Counted from the stretch's first letter, positions 33,872 through 42,701 are shown. The stretch is 64,000 nucleotides of DNA from Methylobacterium mesophilicum (GCF_022179445.1 NZ_BPQU01000027.1:1-64000); one strand, 5' to 3'. Notes: generated by a model not told the origin, from the letters alone. Program-made: numbers and translations.

Positions 33872-34786
33872 ATGAGGGTCGCCTGCGTCGGCGAGTGCAT
33901 GGTCGAGTTGTCGGAGCGGCCGGACGGGAGCCTGGTCCGCGGCTTCGGCGGCGACACGCTCAACACCGCCCTCTACCTCGCCCGCCTCGGCGTGACGGTG
34001 GATTACGTGACCGCCCTGGGGGATGATCCCTGGAGCGACGCGATGGTGGAAGCCTGGGGCCGCGAGGGCATCGGCCTCGAGCGGGTCCGCCGCCTGCCGG
34101 GCCGGATGCCGGGGCTCTACATCATCCGCACCGACGACGCGGGCGAACGCAGCTTCCATTACTGGCGCGACAGCGCCGCCGCCCGGGACCTGTTCTCGGA
34201 ACCGGGCGCCGCCGAGACGCGCGCCGCCCTGGAGGCCGACGACCTCGTCTACGTCTCCGGGATCAGCCTGTCGCTCTACGGCGAGGCCGGCCGCGCGGCG
34301 CTCGCCGAGACCCTGGCGGCCCTGCGCGCCCGGGGCGGGCGGGTCGCGTTCGACACCAATTACCGGCCCCGCGGCTGGCCGGACTGGGAGGTGGCCCGGG
34401 CGGCGTTCCGCGCAGCCCTGGCGCAGGCGGACCTGATCTTCGCCTCGGTGGAGGACCTGGACTGGCTGTTCGGCGAGGCGGGCGACGAGGAGGTGCTGCG
34501 CCACCGCGGCCGTGCCGAGATCGTGCTCAAGACCGCGGACGGCCCGGTCCCGGTCGCCCGGGTGCTGCACGGGACGTCGGACACGAAGGTGCCGGCCGGC
34601 CCGGTGGACCGGGTGGTCGACACGACGGCCGCGGGCGACAGCTTCGCGGCCGGCTACCTCGCGGCGCGCATCGCCGGGCTGGCCCCGGAGGCAGCCGCCG
34701 CCGAGGCGCACCGCCTGGCGGGCGCCGTGATCGGGCATCGCGGCGCGGTGATCCCCCGGGAGGCGATGCCGGCCCTGGCCTTCTGA
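33872..34786 (+). CDS. kdgK: 2-keto-3-deoxygluconate kinase (PfkB family)
   Basis: A 304-residue PfkB-family kinase: VACVGECMVELSERPDGSLV at the start, GGDTLNTALYLARLG for sugar binding, VAFDTNYRPRGWP, and DTTAAGDSFAAGYLAARIAG with the catalytic Asp near residue 250. The E-C-M-V-E-L and N-Y-R-P-R-x-W features fit KdgK, which phosphorylates 2-keto-3-deoxygluconate to enter the Entner-Doudoroff route. GGAG stands eight bases before the ATG. No aldolase or transport gene is adjacent, so the physiological role is inferred from the family. Confidence 0.85.
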   Translation: MRVACVGECMVELSERPDGSLVRGFGGDTLNTALYLARLGVTVDYVTALGDDPWSDAMVEAWGREGIGLERVRRLPGRMPGLYIIRTDDAGERSFHYWRDSAAARDLFSEPGAAETRAALEADDLVYVSGISLSLYGEAGRAALAETLAALRARGGRVAFDTNYRPRGWPDWEVARAAFRAALAQADLIFASVEDLDWLFGEAGDEEVLRHRGRAEIVLKTADGPVPVARVLHGTSDTKVPAGPVDRVVDTTAAGDSFAAGYLAARIAGLAPEAAAAEAHRLAGAVIGHRGAVIPREAMPALAF

Positions 34787-34797
34787 GTATCGGGTTT

Positions 34798-34892
34798 CCA
34801 AAGGGCTTTGCCCTTTGGCCGGGTTCGGGGGTGGGCCCCTGAAGAGCAGCAGGGCTCCGCCCTGCACCCGCAAAGGTCGACGACCTTTTGGG
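34798..34892. terminator. Cluster of hairpins after kdgK
   Basis: Three palindromes follow the stop codon: CCAAAGGG-CTTTG-CCCTTTGG (34798-34818), CAGGGC-TCC-GCCCTG (34852-34866) and AAAGGTCGACGACCTTT (34873-34889). They lack a T-run. They probably protect or end the kdgK transcript. The first type recurs in altered form at 45451-45483. Confidence 0.45.
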
Positions 34893-35026
34893 TCCGGGAC
34901 CTTTCCGTCGGGTCACATGCGGCCCGCCGCCCTTGAGGCTTACAAGCGCAGCCGCTACCTGTGCCCTCGGGGGACCGATCGCCCCCAGGCAGGATCGCCG
35001 CACGTCCAGCGGCCGAGAGGGCACCC

Positions 35027-35827
35027 GTGGCGCCGAGTTCCCCGCCGATTCAGGCTCCCGAGCCCGACGCATCCGCGCCTGGCCCCGCCACCCCGAAGAC
35101 GCGCGTCAGCGCGCGGGGACGGCTGCGCACCTATTTCCTCACCGGCGTCATCGTGGCCGGCCCGCTGGCGATCACCGCCTACATCACGTGGTGGTTCATC
35201 GCGCTGATCGATTCGTTCGTGAAGCCGCTGGTGCCGGCGAACTACCTGCCGGACCATTACCTGCCGTTCTCGATCCCCGGCCTCGGCCTCGTCATCGCGT
35301 TCCTGGCGGTGACGCTGCTGGGCTTCCTCACCGCCAACCTGGTCGGCCGCTCGGTGATCGAGTTCGGCGAGGTGCTGCTGGCCCGCACCCCGGTGATCTC
35401 CGGCCTGTACAAGGGCCTGCGCCAGATCTTCGAGACCCTGTTCTCGGCCAACGGCACCTCGTTCCGCACGGTCGGCCTGGTCGAGTTCCCGGTGAAGGGC
35501 ACGTGGTCGGTGGTGTTCCTGTCGGCGCCGGCCTCCCCGGAGGTCGAGGGCGCGCTCCAGGCCCGGAACGCCGCCGGCGCCGACGAGATGGTCGGCGTGT
35601 TCCTGCCCTGCGCGCCCAACCCGACCACGGGCTTCTTCTTCTACCTGCCGCGCTCGGCGGTGGTGGAGTTGCATATCAGCGTCGACGACGCGGCCAAGCT
35701 GGTGATGTCGGCCGGCGTGATCCAGCCGGAGGACCCGCAGGGTCGGCTCCATGCCATGGCGGCGTCCCTGCGGACGGCGCAGCAGGCGGGCGACACGGCG
35801 GCCCACCGGGAGCCGCAGGACGCGTGA
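35027..35827 (+). CDS. DUF502 membrane protein
   Basis: A 266-residue protein starting at GTG 35027, which has GAGAGGG five bases upstream; a GTG at 34961 would add 22 residues without a good binding site. After a Pro-rich N-terminus there are two membrane helices (YFLTGVIVAGPLAITAYITW and LGLVIAFLAVTLLGFLTANL), then RTPVISGLYKGLRQIFETLF and a C-terminal cytoplasmic domain with the conserved PNPTTGFFFYLP. DUF502 proteins are widespread in bacteria and plants (COV proteins) and of unclear function. Confidence 0.88.
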   Translation: MAPSSPPIQAPEPDASAPGPATPKTRVSARGRLRTYFLTGVIVAGPLAITAYITWWFIALIDSFVKPLVPANYLPDHYLPFSIPGLGLVIAFLAVTLLGFLTANLVGRSVIEFGEVLLARTPVISGLYKGLRQIFETLFSANGTSFRTVGLVEFPVKGTWSVVFLSAPASPEVEGALQARNAAGADEMVGVFLPCAPNPTTGFFFYLPRSAVVELHISVDDAAKLVMSAGVIQPEDPQGRLHAMAASLRTAQQAGDTAAHREPQDA

Positions 35828-35839
35828 GGCCCAACGGAA

Positions 35840-35869
35840 AGGGCCGCCCCGCGCGCGCGGGACGGCCCT
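35840..35869. terminator. Hairpin between convergent genes
   Basis: AGGGCCG-C-CCCGCG pairs with CGCGGG-A-CGGCCCT, one mismatch in an almost continuous 14-bp stem. It lies between the convergent DUF502 gene and the small membrane-protein gene and probably stops both transcripts. No T-run. Confidence 0.55.
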
Positions 35870-35901
35870 GAAATCCGTCGGTCAGCCTGAATTCGTGCGG
35901 C

Positions 35902-36225
35902 TCAGCGCTGCAGCGAAGCCGTCTGCGGCGCGATGGTCGGCGGCGTGGCCTGGGCGACCGTCACGGCGCTGCGGGTCGGAGTCGGGGTCCAACCGGTGGC
36001 GCACTGGATGGTCAGGGCCAGGCCCAGCGCGATGCAGAGCCCGTTGGCGGCCAGCCAGAAGGGACGCGCGGCCCGCCGGACGGCGGCCTGCAGATCCTCC
36101 GACGTCTTCGTCACCGCTGCGACGGCGCCGTCCGAGATCGGCAGCAGCCAAGGCTCGGTCGGCAGGGCTTGGATACCGGCCATCTCGTGGGAGCCCGGCA
36201 GGTTTTGGAACAGTCCGTTCGACAT
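35902..36225 (-). CDS. Small single-pass membrane protein
   Basis: A 107-residue protein from ATG 36225, preceded by GGAGGACGG. One hydrophobic helix lies at residues 60-80 (FWLAANGLCIALGLALTIQC). The rest is without features: a polar N-terminal part and a Pro/Thr-rich tail. No family recognised. Confidence 0.65.
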   Translation of the reverse strand: MSNGLFQNLPGSHEMAGIQALPTEPWLLPISDGAVAAVTKTSEDLQAAVRRAARPFWLAANGLCIALGLALTIQCATGWTPTPTRSAVTVAQATPPTIAPQTASLQR

Positions 36226-36534
36226 GTCCGTCCTCCAGATTCGTCCGTGATGTCCCGGCTTACCGGGCCATTCGTTCATCTACAGTTAAGGGACGATTGT
36301 GGCTGATGCAAGGTCAAGGCCCCTGCCTACGCGCTCTCCCGCCGCCTCTAAGGCCCCGGCGAAGCTTCCGCGCGCAGAACCAAGCTCCTGATCAAGAACA
36401 TCTTTTTCGGACAAGCGTGCCTGTCATGCATCAGCGGACGGTTCCGTGCGTCATGTTCCCTAGCGCACATGACCGGGGCGGCGCTTTTCTGAACGGCGGC
36501 CTTTCCTGAACGGCGCCGTTCAGGAAACTCTTGG
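36226..36534. other. Spacer with a perfect palindrome next to recG
   Basis: About 310 bases. The last part carries a perfect 26-bp palindrome (separate entry). The first 80 bases should hold the promoter of the small membrane-protein gene. No gene is seen. Confidence 0.45.
36502..36527. terminator. Perfect 26-bp palindrome after recG
   Basis: TTTCCTGAACGGC followed directly by GCCGTTCAGGAAA, centred at 36514/36515, eight bases after the recG stop. A partial copy of the left arm (TTCTGAACGGCG) lies just before it at 36487-36498. The position suggests transcript termination or 3' protection; with no loop it could also be a protein-binding site. Confidence 0.5.
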
Positions 36535-38754
36535 TCAGCCAGCCCCGATCAGCCGGATCGCGGCGTCGCGCTCGAACAGGTAGAGCAGCACCCGCAGCGC
36601 CTGCCCGCGCGGGCTCTTCAGGCCGGGATCGCGCTCGACGATCATCCGGGCGTCGTCCCGGGCGGCCACGAGCAGGTCGCCGTCGCTCTCGAGCCGCGCC
36701 AGCCGGAAGGCGGCGAGGCCCGACTGACGGGTGCCGAGCACCTCGCCCTCGCCGCGCAGCTTCAGGTCGGCCTCGGCGATGCGGAAGCCGTCCTCGCTGT
36801 CGCGCATCATCTCCAGCCGCGCCCGCGCCACCTGCCCGAGCGGCCCGCGGTAGAGCAGCAGGCAGGACGACGCCTTGGAGCCGCGTCCGACCCGGCCACG
36901 GAGCTGGTGCAGTTGCGCCAGGCCGAACCGCTCGGCATGCTCGATCACCATGATGGTCGCCTCGGGCACGTCGACCCCCACCTCGACCACCGTGGTCGAG
37001 ACCAGGACCTTGGTCTCCCCGGCGGCGAACCGGGCCATGGCGGAATCCTTCTCGGGGCCCGGCATCTTGCCGTGGATCAGCCCGACCGCGTCGCCGAAAT
37101 GCTGTTTCAGGTCGTCGAAGCGCTCGGCCGCGGCGGCGAGGTCGATGAACTCGGATTCCTCCACGAGCGGGCAGATCCAGTAGACCCGCTCCCCCGTGGC
37201 GATCGCCCGGGCGAGCCCCGCCACGACCTCGTCGATCCGCTCGGTCGGCAGGGTGAGGGTGCGGATCGGCTGGCGGCCGGCGGGTTTCTCGTCGAGGACC
37301 GAGACGTCCATGTCGCCGAAGAAGGTCAGCGCCAGGGTGCGCGGGATCGGCGTCGCGGTCATGACCAGAAAATCGACTGCCTCACCCTTGGCGCCCAGCG
37401 CCAGGCGCTGGTGGACGCCGAACCGATGCTGCTCGTCGACCACCGCCAAGCCGAGATCGCGAAAGGTCACCGCCTCCTGGAACAGGGCGTGGGTGCCGAC
37501 CAGGATGTCGATCTCGCCCGCCGCGAGGGCGGCGAGCGTGCTCTTGCGCTCCGAGGCCCGGTCGCGGCCGGTCATCAGGCGCAGGCGCAGACCGCCGGCC
37601 AGCGGCTGCAGCCGCTCGAAATGCTGCCGCGCCAGGATCTCGGTGGGCGCCATCAGGGCGGCCTGCCGCCCGGCCTCGACGGCCGAGGCCAGGGCGAGCA
37701 GGGCCACCGCGGTCTTGCCCGAGCCGACATCGCCCTGGAGCAGGCGCAGCATCCGGCGCGGGGCGGCCAGATCCGCGCGGATCTCCGCCACCGCCCGGGC
37801 CTGGGCGCCGGTGAGCGCGAAGGGCAGGGCGGCCTGGATGCGCCCGCTCAGCGCCCCGTCGCCGGCGTTGACCCGGCCGGCCTTGCGCCGCTGCCGGGCC
37901 CGCATCAGGGCGAGCGCCAGCTGCGAGGCGAGCAATTCATCGTAGGACAGGCGCCGCCGGGCCGGGGTGGCGGGCGGCGGCTGAAGCGGATCCTCGGCCT
38001 TCGGGAGGGGCTCCTCGGGGCGGTGCTCGACGCGCAGCGCATCCGCGAAGGCCGGCAGGCGGTTCTTCTCCAGCCAGGCCGGATCCTGCCATTCGGGCAG
38101 GGTCGGCAGCCGGTCGAGGGCCGCCACCGCGAGCTTGTTGATCGCCCGGGAGGTCAGCCCCTCGGTGGCGCCGTAGATCGGCTCGACGGCGGGCAGCTCG
38201 GCGAGGCCGGCCTCGTCCACGATCCGGGATGGGTGGACCATCTGGCGGGTGCCGTCCCACAGGTCGATCCGGCCGGTGATGTAGCGATGGGCGCCCAGCG
38301 GCAGCATCTTCTCCACCCGGGCGCGGGGCATGCCGAAGAACACCAGGGAGATGTCGCCGGTGGAATCCTCCACCAGCACCCGGTGCGGGCGCTTGCCCGA
38401 CCCGATCTGGGCCGGACGGTGGGCCACCACGGTGACCCCGACGGTCACCGGCTCGCCCACGGGCGCTTCGCTGACCGAGCCCATCAGCCGGCGCGGGACG
38501 CCGCCCTGGGGCAGGTGGAACAGCAGGTCCACGATCCGGGCCTCCCGCTCGGGCGTGCCGAGCAGTTTTTCGATGAGCGGGGCCATCTTGGGGCCGACGC
38601 CCGGCAGGGCGCGGGCCGGGGCGAACAGGGGATCGAGGATGCTCGGACGCAGCAGCGGCGCGCGGACGGCCTCGCCCTCCGGCGCCTCGGCGTCCGGGTC
38701 GTTCACCGCCGCGTCCCGGAGGGCGGCGTCCTGAGTCGCGCGTGCATCTGTCAT
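36535..38754 (-). CDS. recG: ATP-dependent DNA helicase RecG
   Basis: A 739-residue protein from ATG 38754. RecG reverses stalled forks and branch-migrates Holliday junctions. The wedge OB domain covers residues 60-190 (LFHLPQGGVPRRLMGSVSEA). Helicase motifs follow: MLRLLQGDVGSGKTAVALLA (I), AALMAPTEILARQHFERLQP (Ia), VVDEQHRFGVHQRL (II, DEQH), VMTATPIPRTLALTFFGDMD (III), GLIHGKMPGPEKDSAMARFA (IV), ATIMVIEHAERFGLAQLHQL and RGRVGRGSKASSCLLLY (V and VI), and the RecG-specific C-terminal hook. Length and motifs are normal. It is transcribed away from the hydrolase gene. Confidence 0.97.
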   Translation of the reverse strand: MTDARATQDAALRDAAVNDPDAEAPEGEAVRAPLLRPSILDPLFAPARALPGVGPKMAPLIEKLLGTPEREARIVDLLFHLPQGGVPRRLMGSVSEAPVGEPVTVGVTVVAHRPAQIGSGKRPHRVLVEDSTGDISLVFFGMPRARVEKMLPLGAHRYITGRIDLWDGTRQMVHPSRIVDEAGLAELPAVEPIYGATEGLTSRAINKLAVAALDRLPTLPEWQDPAWLEKNRLPAFADALRVEHRPEEPLPKAEDPLQPPPATPARRRLSYDELLASQLALALMRARQRRKAGRVNAGDGALSGRIQAALPFALTGAQARAVAEIRADLAAPRRMLRLLQGDVGSGKTAVALLALASAVEAGRQAALMAPTEILARQHFERLQPLAGGLRLRLMTGRDRASERKSTLAALAAGEIDILVGTHALFQEAVTFRDLGLAVVDEQHRFGVHQRLALGAKGEAVDFLVMTATPIPRTLALTFFGDMDVSVLDEKPAGRQPIRTLTLPTERIDEVVAGLARAIATGERVYWICPLVEESEFIDLAAAAERFDDLKQHFGDAVGLIHGKMPGPEKDSAMARFAAGETKVLVSTTVVEVGVDVPEATIMVIEHAERFGLAQLHQLRGRVGRGSKASSCLLLYRGPLGQVARARLEMMRDSEDGFRIAEADLKLRGEGEVLGTRQSGLAAFRLARLESDGDLLVAARDDARMIVERDPGLKSPRGQALRVLLYLFERDAAIRLIGAG

Positions 38755-38861
38755 GGTGGCTCGGCGGACATCCTGCCGGAGCCGCCTTATCATCCCGTGC
38801 ATCCCGGCGCGCCAGTGCGGCGCAAGGGACACGGGCCCAGGGGACGGAGGCGACCGAGCGC

Positions 38862-39758
38862 ATGGCCAAGGATTGCGCCACCGATTTTCTGCCGGGCTTC
38901 GACCGGCACCGAATCGAGACCGAACCCGGCGTGACGATCCACGCCCGCTCCGGGGGCTCCGGGCCGCCGGTCCTGCTGCTGCACGGCCACCCGCAGACCC
39001 TGTCGACCTGGCTCCACGTCGCCCCGCGCCTGGCCGAGCGCCGCACCATCGTGGCCATGGACCTGCGCGGCTACGGCGATTCGGACAAGCCCCCGGGCGG
39101 CGAACGCCACGCGGCCTACGCCAAGCGCGCCATGGCGGCGGACGCGGTGGCGGTGATGCGCGCGCTCGGCCACGACCAGTTCGCCCTCGTGGGCCACGAT
39201 CGCGGCGGCCGCGTCGCCCACCGCCTGGCCCTGGACCATCCGGAGCGGGTCGAACGCCTGGCCCTGTTCGACATCGCCCCCACGGCGACGATGTACGCCC
39301 GCACCGACAAGGCCTTCGCCACCCGGTACTTCTGGTGGTTCTTCTTCATCCAGCCGCATCCGCTGCCCGAAACGCTGATCGGTGCGGACCCGGAATACTT
39401 CCTGCGCCACCACATCGAGGGCCAGTCCAAGACTCCGGGCTCGACCCCGCCGGACCTCGTTTCGGAATACCTGCGCTGCTACAGTGATCCGGCCTGCCGC
39501 CACGCGATCTGCGAGGATTACCGGGCGGCGGCGGGCATCGACCTGGAGCACGACGCGGCCGATGCGGACGCCCGGATCACGGCGCCGCTGCTGGCGCTCT
39601 GGGGGGCGCAGGGCACGGTCGGCCAGACCTACGACGTGCTGGAGACCTGGCGCGAGAAGGCCACGAACGTCTCGGGCCGGGCGCTCGATTGCGGGCACAC
39701 GCTGCAGGAAGAGAGGCCGGAGGAAGTTTTTCGCGAACTCTCGGCGTTCCTCGGGTGA
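38862..39758 (+). CDS. Haloacetate-dehalogenase-like alpha/beta hydrolase
   Basis: A 298-residue hydrolase. LLLHGHPQTLSTWLHVAPRL forms the oxyanion loop, DLRGYGDSDKP is typical, VGHDRGGRVAHRLALDHPER has an aspartate nucleophile (as in dehalogenases and epoxide hydrolases) and DCGHTLQEERPE the histidine. The cap sequence RYFWWFFFIQPHPLPETLIG resembles fluoroacetate dehalogenase, where a His-Trp pair binds halide; here that position reads Trp-Trp. Nucleophile and general base are intact, so it should hydrolyse something; defluorination is doubtful. The start ATG 38862 is downstream of GGGGACGGAGG. Confidence 0.82.
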   Translation: MAKDCATDFLPGFDRHRIETEPGVTIHARSGGSGPPVLLLHGHPQTLSTWLHVAPRLAERRTIVAMDLRGYGDSDKPPGGERHAAYAKRAMAADAVAVMRALGHDQFALVGHDRGGRVAHRLALDHPERVERLALFDIAPTATMYARTDKAFATRYFWWFFFIQPHPLPETLIGADPEYFLRHHIEGQSKTPGSTPPDLVSEYLRCYSDPACRHAICEDYRAAAGIDLEHDAADADARITAPLLALWGAQGTVGQTYDVLETWREKATNVSGRALDCGHTLQEERPEEVFRELSAFLG

Positions 39759-39792
39759 ACCGGCGCGTTCGGACGATGCAAAAGGGCGGCGC

Positions 39793-40245
39793 TCAAGCCA
39801 CCGGCACGCTCTGCACGCTCAGCTCGTAGCCGAGCGCCCGGTAGGCCGCATCGAACTGTGCCGTCCGGGTCTGATGATCGAGCCTGAACAGCCGGTCGAC
39901 GCTCTCCCGGTTCCAGCCGAGCTGGCGCTGCAGCTCGGCGCGCGTGATGCCTTTGCTCCGCAGCATCCGGTAGAGCATCACCTTGAGGTCGGTCTGCAAC
40001 GGCAGCTTCACCCAAGTCCTGATGACGCGTCCGTCCCGAGCGTCGGGGGCCTCGACCGGCGCCGGTGCGGGTATGTCCTCGTTGCGGGCGATGCGCGCCG
40101 CCAGGGCTTCCTCCAGGGCCCCCAAGCCGTGCACGGGAAGGGCGGCCGGATCCTCGACATACGTCGTGATCTCGGGAAAGGCCGCACAGGTCGTGAGGTA
40201 CGTCCCGTTGTCGTCGGCTTCGAGATCGAAGATGTAGCCAGTCAC
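39793..40245 (-). CDS. hicB: HicB-family antitoxin
   Basis: A 150-residue protein starting with GTG 40245, which overlaps the hicA stop in GTGA. The partly degraded RNase H fold is recognisable (GYIFDLEADDNGTYLTTCAA, FPEITTYVED, ALGALEEALAARIARNED-like region), followed by a helix-turn-helix of the type found in long HicB proteins (SKGITRAELQRQLGWNRESV, DRLFRLDHQTRTAQFDAAYR). It should bind both HicA and the operon promoter. Its partner gene lacks its start, so the antitoxin may now be an orphan. Confidence 0.82.
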   Translation of the reverse strand: MTGYIFDLEADDNGTYLTTCAAFPEITTYVEDPAALPVHGLGALEEALAARIARNEDIPAPAPVEAPDARDGRVIRTWVKLPLQTDLKVMLYRMLRSKGITRAELQRQLGWNRESVDRLFRLDHQTRTAQFDAAYRALGYELSVQSVPVA

Positions 40246-40415
40246 TTGAGGTCCAACGGCTTCAGGATGCGGTTGACGAGACTCGTACCGAGTTCCTTCC
40301 GGCCGCCATGCATCGGGATCTGCGACACCCGATCGCCGCGCCGGACCGTGAGATGGCCCGAGCCACCCTTGTGGTTCTCGAACGTGCAGCCCTTCGCGGC
40401 GAGGAGCCCTACGGC
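40242..40415 (-). pseudogene. hicA: hicA toxin, 5' truncated
   Basis: Directly upstream of hicB, and overlapping its start, the frame reads AVGLLAAKGCTFENHKGGSG, HLTVRRGDRVSQIPMHGGRK, ELGTSLVNRILKPLDLK. This is nearly a whole HicA mRNA interferase: G-C-T-F then H-x-K-G-G-S-G-H with the catalytic histidine, and the final helix. Only the first eight or so residues are missing. The frame is closed by TAG at 40416-40418 and contains no usable start before the histidine. The palindromic repeat copy C begins about 28 bases further upstream, which points to the cause. Confidence 0.75.
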
Positions 40416-40442
40416 CTACACAGGTTTCGACCGTAGCCGTGA

Positions 40443-40600
40443 TCATGCCGTGAGCGCAGAAGGCGCGGGTCCCCTCTCCCGTGCGGGAGAGGGACAGGGT
40501 GAGGGATGCGCGCTTTCCGGAAAACCCTGGTCCCTCACCCCAGCCCTCTCCCGCACGGGAGAGGGGGCGCGTCGCGGTCTGAACCAACGCCTGCGCCTCA
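40443..40600. repeat. Intergenic palindromic repeat, copy C
   Basis: Two CTCTCCCG(T/C)(G/A)CGGGAGAG palindromes (about 40474-40493 and 40546-40565) joined by AGGGTGAGGGATGCGCGCTT and TGGTCCCTCACCCCAGCC. The arrangement equals copy D at 48140-48275 over most of its length. It stands immediately upstream of the truncated hicA. Confidence 0.8.
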
Positions 40601-40935
40601 AACCTATGTAACCCGCAGGCAAGGAGCCTGCGGAGTTCGCTCGCATTCATGCAGATATCGGTCGTTCCACAGATGCGTGGAAGTCCACAGAACTGTGGAT
40701 TTTCGATCTCCTATCAATGTTGGTCCGCGTGCGGCCGCGTCCTACCTCGCGAGCGGGGTCTCCACCGGGCAGGCCAATCGCTCGGTGGCCTGCGGCGCCG
40801 TGGCGGCGGCGATCAGGATTGGCAGGATGACCGGAAGACTCAGATAAGACCCGTCCCATAAGGACGACTCGGCCGAGATGGCCGAACCGACCGGGATCAC
40901 GGGCGCGGGCGGTTGGAAAGATAACGTCGGGCAGC
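40601..40935. other. Spacer upstream of the hydroxylase
   Basis: About 335 bases with no supported gene. Short palindromic stretches (for example TCCACAGATGCGTGGA at about 40666) are present but weak. Confidence 0.35.
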
Positions 40936-42150
40936 ATGTCAGAAGTGGCCAACACACCTTTCGACGTCGCCGTGGTGGGCGCGGGAGCCGCGGGGCTGTC
41001 CGCCGCCTTGGCGAGCGCCCAGGCCGGCATCCGGACCGCCCTGGTCGGCCGTCACGCCCCCGTGGCGGACGGGCGCACGGTCGCGCTGCTGGACGGCTCG
41101 GTGCGCTTCCTGGAGGCTCTGGGCGCCTGGGAGGCGGTGGCACCGCAGGCCAGTCCGCTGTGCACCCTGCAGATCATCGACGACACCGGCAGCCTGTTCC
41201 GGCCGCCGCCGGTGCGCTTCCAGGCCGCCGAGATCGGGCTGGACGCCTTCGGCTGGAACGTCGAGAGCGCCCGCCTGGTCGAGAGCCTGCGCATCCGGGC
41301 CCGCGCCCAAGCGAATCTCACCCTGGTCGAGGCGGATGCGGCCGGCGCCGTCCCCGGCGAGGCGGTCTCGCGCCTGACGCTCGCGGATGGCGGTACGGTC
41401 GCGGCGCGGCTGGTGGTGGGTGCCGACGGGGGCCGCTCCCCGCTCCGGGCCGCCAGCGGCGTGCGCGTGCGCGACTGGACCTACCCGCAGAGCGCCATCA
41501 CCACGATCCTGGCGCATGAGCGCCCGCACCGGGACGTCTCCACCGAGTTCCACACCCGCTCCGGCCCGTTCACCCTGGTACCGCTGCCGGGCGGCCACCG
41601 GTCGAGCCTTGTCTGGGTCACCGGGGAGGGCGCCGCGCGGCGCCTCGCGGCCCTGGACGACGCCGCCCTGGGCCAGGCGGTGGAGCGTCAGGCCCGGGCG
41701 ATGCTCGGCGCGATGCGGATCGACGGCCCCCGGGGCCTCGTGCCGATGCGCGGCCTGTCCGTGTCGAGCCCGGTGGCGCAGCGCCTGGCGCTCGTCGGCG
41801 AGGCGGCCCACGTCTTCCCGCCGATCGGCGCGCAGGGCCTCAATCTCGGCCTGCGCGACGCCGCCGCCCTGCGCGACCTGCTGGTGGCCGCATCCCGCGA
41901 TGGCCGCGATCCCGGCGGCCGGCCGGTGCTCGACGGCTACGCCCGGAGCCGCCGCCTCGATGCCGCGGCCCGCACCGCCGCGGTCGACCTCCTCAACCGC
42001 AGTCTGCTCACCGACCTCGTTCCGGTCGACGCGCTGCGGGGCCTCGGGCTGCTGGCGATGTCGCATCTCGGTCCGCTCCGGCGGATCGTGATGCGCGAGG
42101 GCGTGCTGCCGCGGCTCGGCGCGCCGGAATTGATGCGCGGCGCGCGCTGA
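40936..42150 (+). CDS. UbiH/COQ6-family FAD-dependent hydroxylase
   Basis: A 404-residue flavoprotein. The N-terminal FAD site FDVAVVGAGAAGLSAALASA, the DG motif RLVVGADGGRSPLRAASGV, and the second FAD motif LALVGEAAHVFPPIGAQGLN with LGLRDAAALRDLL are all present, the set expected for ubiquinone-ring hydroxylases. UbiH, UbiF and UbiL cannot be told apart by sequence alone. The usual G-D-A-A-H is G-E-A-A-H here, a tolerated change. In Methylobacterium-like bacteria such enzymes act in the oxygen-dependent steps of ubiquinone synthesis. Confidence 0.88.
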   Translation: MSEVANTPFDVAVVGAGAAGLSAALASAQAGIRTALVGRHAPVADGRTVALLDGSVRFLEALGAWEAVAPQASPLCTLQIIDDTGSLFRPPPVRFQAAEIGLDAFGWNVESARLVESLRIRARAQANLTLVEADAAGAVPGEAVSRLTLADGGTVAARLVVGADGGRSPLRAASGVRVRDWTYPQSAITTILAHERPHRDVSTEFHTRSGPFTLVPLPGGHRSSLVWVTGEGAARRLAALDDAALGQAVERQARAMLGAMRIDGPRGLVPMRGLSVSSPVAQRLALVGEAAHVFPPIGAQGLNLGLRDAAALRDLLVAASRDGRDPGGRPVLDGYARSRRLDAAARTAAVDLLNRSLLTDLVPVDALRGLGLLAMSHLGPLRRIVMREGVLPRLGAPELMRGAR

Positions 42151-42356
42151 GCGCGTTCTCTCGATGGGAGTTGGGCGGACACGTGGTGACCTTGGCCGCA
42201 TCGAACGCAATCGTTCGGGCGTGCCATCCTGGTCCGTCAACGCGAGCGCGGCGAAGCGACTCAAGAATGCGCCCGATTCGGGCGACGGCGCGCTGCCCTA
42301 GCTTGCTTCGCTGCGCGCGCAACAACGGTGGCGAGGCTTCGGGCGAAGGGGTCTCT

Positions 42357-42701
42357 TCAGAGGTCCGGCTGGGCGGCCACGTAGGCGCCGAGGCGGGTGG
42401 CGAGGTCGACCGGGCCGCCGGCCCGGCCCTCGGCCGCGTCGCCGATCAGGAGGACCGGGATGCCGCGGTCCCGCAGCTGGGCGCGCAGGCGTGCGGCGCG
42501 GCGGGCGTAGGCCGGGTCCCGACGGGTCGGGGCCTGGAGCAGCACCGCCGCGGGGCGGGCGATCACGGCCAGCACGTCGTCCGCCGCCTCCATCGAGGCG
42601 GTGACGCTCGCGTAGCCGAGGTTGGCCAGCTCGCCCGAAAGGGACCGGTCCACGGCGCGAACACCGTCATCGACCACGAGCACTTGTTGCAGCGCACCCA
42701 T
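42357..42701 (-). CDS. Pseudo-receiver domain protein
   Basis: A 114-residue protein consisting of one receiver-like domain. VLVVDDGVRAVD supplies the acidic pocket and IPVLLIGDAAEG the fourth strand, but the strand that should end in the phospho-accepting Asp reads PAAVLLQAPTRRDP, with no Asp at the right place. The usual Lys in strand 5 is also missing. It therefore cannot be phosphorylated in the normal way and may act as a constitutive or ligand-sensing partner. Confidence 0.65.
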   Translation of the reverse strand: MGALQQVLVVDDGVRAVDRSLSGELANLGYASVTASMEAADDVLAVIARPAAVLLQAPTRRDPAYARRAARLRAQLRDRGIPVLLIGDAAEGRAGGPVDLATRLGAYVAAQPDL

